DNA of 41,229 nucleotides. Origin: an uncultured Actinomycetes bacterium (GTDB lineage Bacteria > Actinomycetota > Actinomycetes > Nanopelagicales > Nanopelagicaceae). A program made the translations under genes and the position numbers. Shown here in pieces: positions 39,675 to 41,229 of this stretch (position 1 is its first letter; the number at the start of each line of letters is the position of its first letter). The stretch is taken from contig CAITQC010000011.1 in assembly GCA_903894425.1 (NCBI GenBank), forward strand, positions 1-41,229, in the 5' to 3' direction. The notes below the pieces were generated by a model. That model was not told the origin of the DNA and did no database searches. It was given only the letters and a program-made list of their open reading frames with translations.

Positions 39675-41229
39675 CTATTTTCCAGTTACTTTTATTACCG
39701 CTATAGCTGTTGAACCGACTGCGACTTGTAGCGAAGAGTTCGCTACAACTTTGCGAGTTTTTGTGTAGGACTTGGTTGTCCAAGTTCCAGAACTATTAAG
39801 TTGGATCCCAGTGAGGGTGACAAACTTTGTTGCTCCAACTGGACGAAGCTTCAACAATAGTTTCTGGTTTGCATAACCGCGTCCAAGGCTTACGGTTATG
39901 CGCTTTGATCGTCCGGAACCAGTGACCTTTAATAGTTTTAAGGCAGCGTTTCCAGATGCATATGCGATGTAGATACTTGCAGATGCGACGGGTGTGCTCA
40001 CATAAGATGTATCACCTGACTTGAATGTATTGGTAACGCATACACCGACTTTTAACGCTGTGACTATTCCATTTGCATTTACAGCGCATAGTTGTGGAGT
40101 TGAGGTGCTAAAAATCATGGCACCTGTTCCCATTCCTCCGGATGCGACGATGGAGGCGGTGGCACGGACAGCTAACTTAGGAGAAGTCAATCGAACCTTC
40201 ACAGATGTTTGCTTAGCTTTGATACCGAATTGGGTTAAGTGTGAAGTTACGATGACTACTTGGCCATTAGCATCTAGGTAGTAGCCATCGGTAGCTCCTG
40301 CCTGAAGAGTTGTGCCAGTCATTAGGGGGATAGGTGTCCAAGTGATCCCATCATCTGACTTGGCGACAATGTTGTCCCCTAATGCGTTGCGGAATTGAAT
40401 TGTGATTGGTGCTAACAAAACAGGAATAACTCTTCCGAATCCATCAAGCACTTGCACTTCAACTGTTACTAATCCAAGTGCTAATGCCTGTGGGGTCGTT
40501 ACCGGTGTAATGCGGACCACCCCATTCAAGCCTGACACACCAGCAGGTAGGTTAACTGTTACTGGAATGACCGCTCCGTTAAGTCCTTGGACGTTTACGT
40601 TGACGACTTTCGCTTCGTTTGCAAGTACCGGAGTTTCTACTGGATTATCTGGAGTGATTGTTGGTGCTGCAGTCCATTGAGCGAAGAGGGTTAGGTCTGT
40701 AGCAAAGTTATAGCTTGCGCCATTACCGAATGCAGTGCCTCCTCCAGCTGCAATCGTGTTCCAACCTGTGAAGTTAAATCCAGTACGAGTAAATCCATTG
40801 GAACTCAAGGAAGCGGGGATATTAGAAGTCTGTGAAGGTGTTGAACCTGCATCAGATCCATTTCCGTTGAAGGTGACGCTGTGATTTGTAGGTGGATTAG
40901 CAGACCACTGTGCATAGAGAGTGATATCTGCACCGAAGCCATAGCTTGCGCCATTGGCAAAGGCAGTTCCACCACCAAGAGCGACGGTATTCCAACCAGT
41001 AAATGTGTAACCGGTGCGAGTAAAGCCGTTGCTAGTTAAGTTGGTTGCAACATTTGCTGTCTGTGCAGCTGTTGCTCCACCATCTGAACCATTGCCGTTG
41101 AAGGTGACGGTGCGATTTGCAGGTGGGTTAGCAGACCACTGTGCATACAAAGTGATATCTGCACCAGAGCCATAGCTTGCGCCATTGGCAAAGGCAGTTC
41201 CACCACCAAGAGCGACGGTATTCCAACCA
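39675..41229 (-). CDS. Large surface protein with InlB/Listeria-Bacteroides (List-Bact) repeats and Ig-like C-terminal region; 5' end beyond window
   Basis: Frame stays open to the window end; VTFNGNGSDGG...GYTFTGWNTVALGGGTAFANGASYGFGADITLYAQW repeated; ATG not in window. Confidence 0.88.
   Translation of the reverse strand, partial: GWNTVALGGGTAFANGASYGSGADITLYAQWSANPPANRTVTFNGNGSDGGATAAQTANVATNLTSNGFTRTGYTFTGWNTVALGGGTAFANGASYGFGADITLYAQWSANPPTNHSVTFNGNGSDAGSTPSQTSNIPASLSSNGFTRTGFNFTGWNTIAAGGGTAFGNGASYNFATDLTLFAQWTAAPTITPDNPVETPVLANEAKVVNVNVQGLNGAVIPVTVNLPAGVSGLNGVVRITPVTTPQALALGLVTVEVQVLDGFGRVIPVLLAPITIQFRNALGDNIVAKSDDGITWTPIPLMTGTTLQAGATDGYYLDANGQVVIVTSHLTQFGIKAKQTSVKVRLTSPKLAVRATASIVASGGMGTGAMIFSTSTPQLCAVNANGIVTALKVGVCVTNTFKSGDTSYVSTPVASASIYIAYASGNAALKLLKVTGSGRSKRITVSLGRGYANQKLLLKLRPVGATKFVTLTGIQLNSSGTWTTKSYTKTRKVVANSSLQVAVGSTAIAVIKVTGK
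40670..41229 (-). repeat. 231-bp (77-aa) tandem repeat array, at least ~2.4 units visible
   Basis: Landmark atagcttgcg at 40710, 40941 and 41172, spaced exactly 231 bp; the two units nearest the window edge are almost identical. Confidence 0.92.

Noticed and set aside
39571-39783. 70-aa minus-strand ORF between surface genes
   Set aside because: Overlaps the 3' end of the repeat protein in another frame and reads through the hairpin; no RBS or domain support.
40670-41229. CRISPR-like periodic repeat
   Set aside because: The 231-bp units are in-frame protein-coding List-Bact repeats, not short direct repeats with unique spacers.

Overview
This window looks like a gene-dense, low-to-moderate GC actinobacterial chromosome segment (Actinomycetota; compact, possibly a streamlined freshwater type, but taxonomy is inferred only). 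Most of it is a housekeeping block whose content resembles, from memory, the M. tuberculosis Rv2190-Rv2220 neighbourhood: DUF4191, lipA/lipB, TIGR01777 SDR, lipoyl E2, lpd, leucyl aminopeptidase, gcvT, DUF3043, HesB/ErpA, adenosine kinase-like PfkB, ctaC/D/F, qcrB/A/C, ctaE, trpD and a DnaQ-like exonuclease. Several cassettes appear inserted into it: MMPL-Gfo/Idh-FAD oxidoreductase, an ECF transporter operon preceded by a clear cobalamin riboswitch, SRPBCC-EamA, and a degenerate receiver protein. The right part is more accessory: a tryptophanase-like lyase, a non-canonical NRAMP paired with a PRC/MgtE_N/CBS protein, a nitronate monooxygenase-like protein, and a three-gene surface-protein locus (collagen-like GXY protein, Lcl_C/DUF1566-like protein, InlB/List-Bact repeat protein truncated by the window end). 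The best leads are the split Lcl-like adhesin pair, the MgtE_N/CBS + divergent NRAMP pair, the riboswitch-controlled ECF operon with a SCO2322-like member, and the fact that all six convergent gene pairs overlap or abut exactly. I saw no CRISPR array, tRNA/rRNA gene, transposase or integrase.
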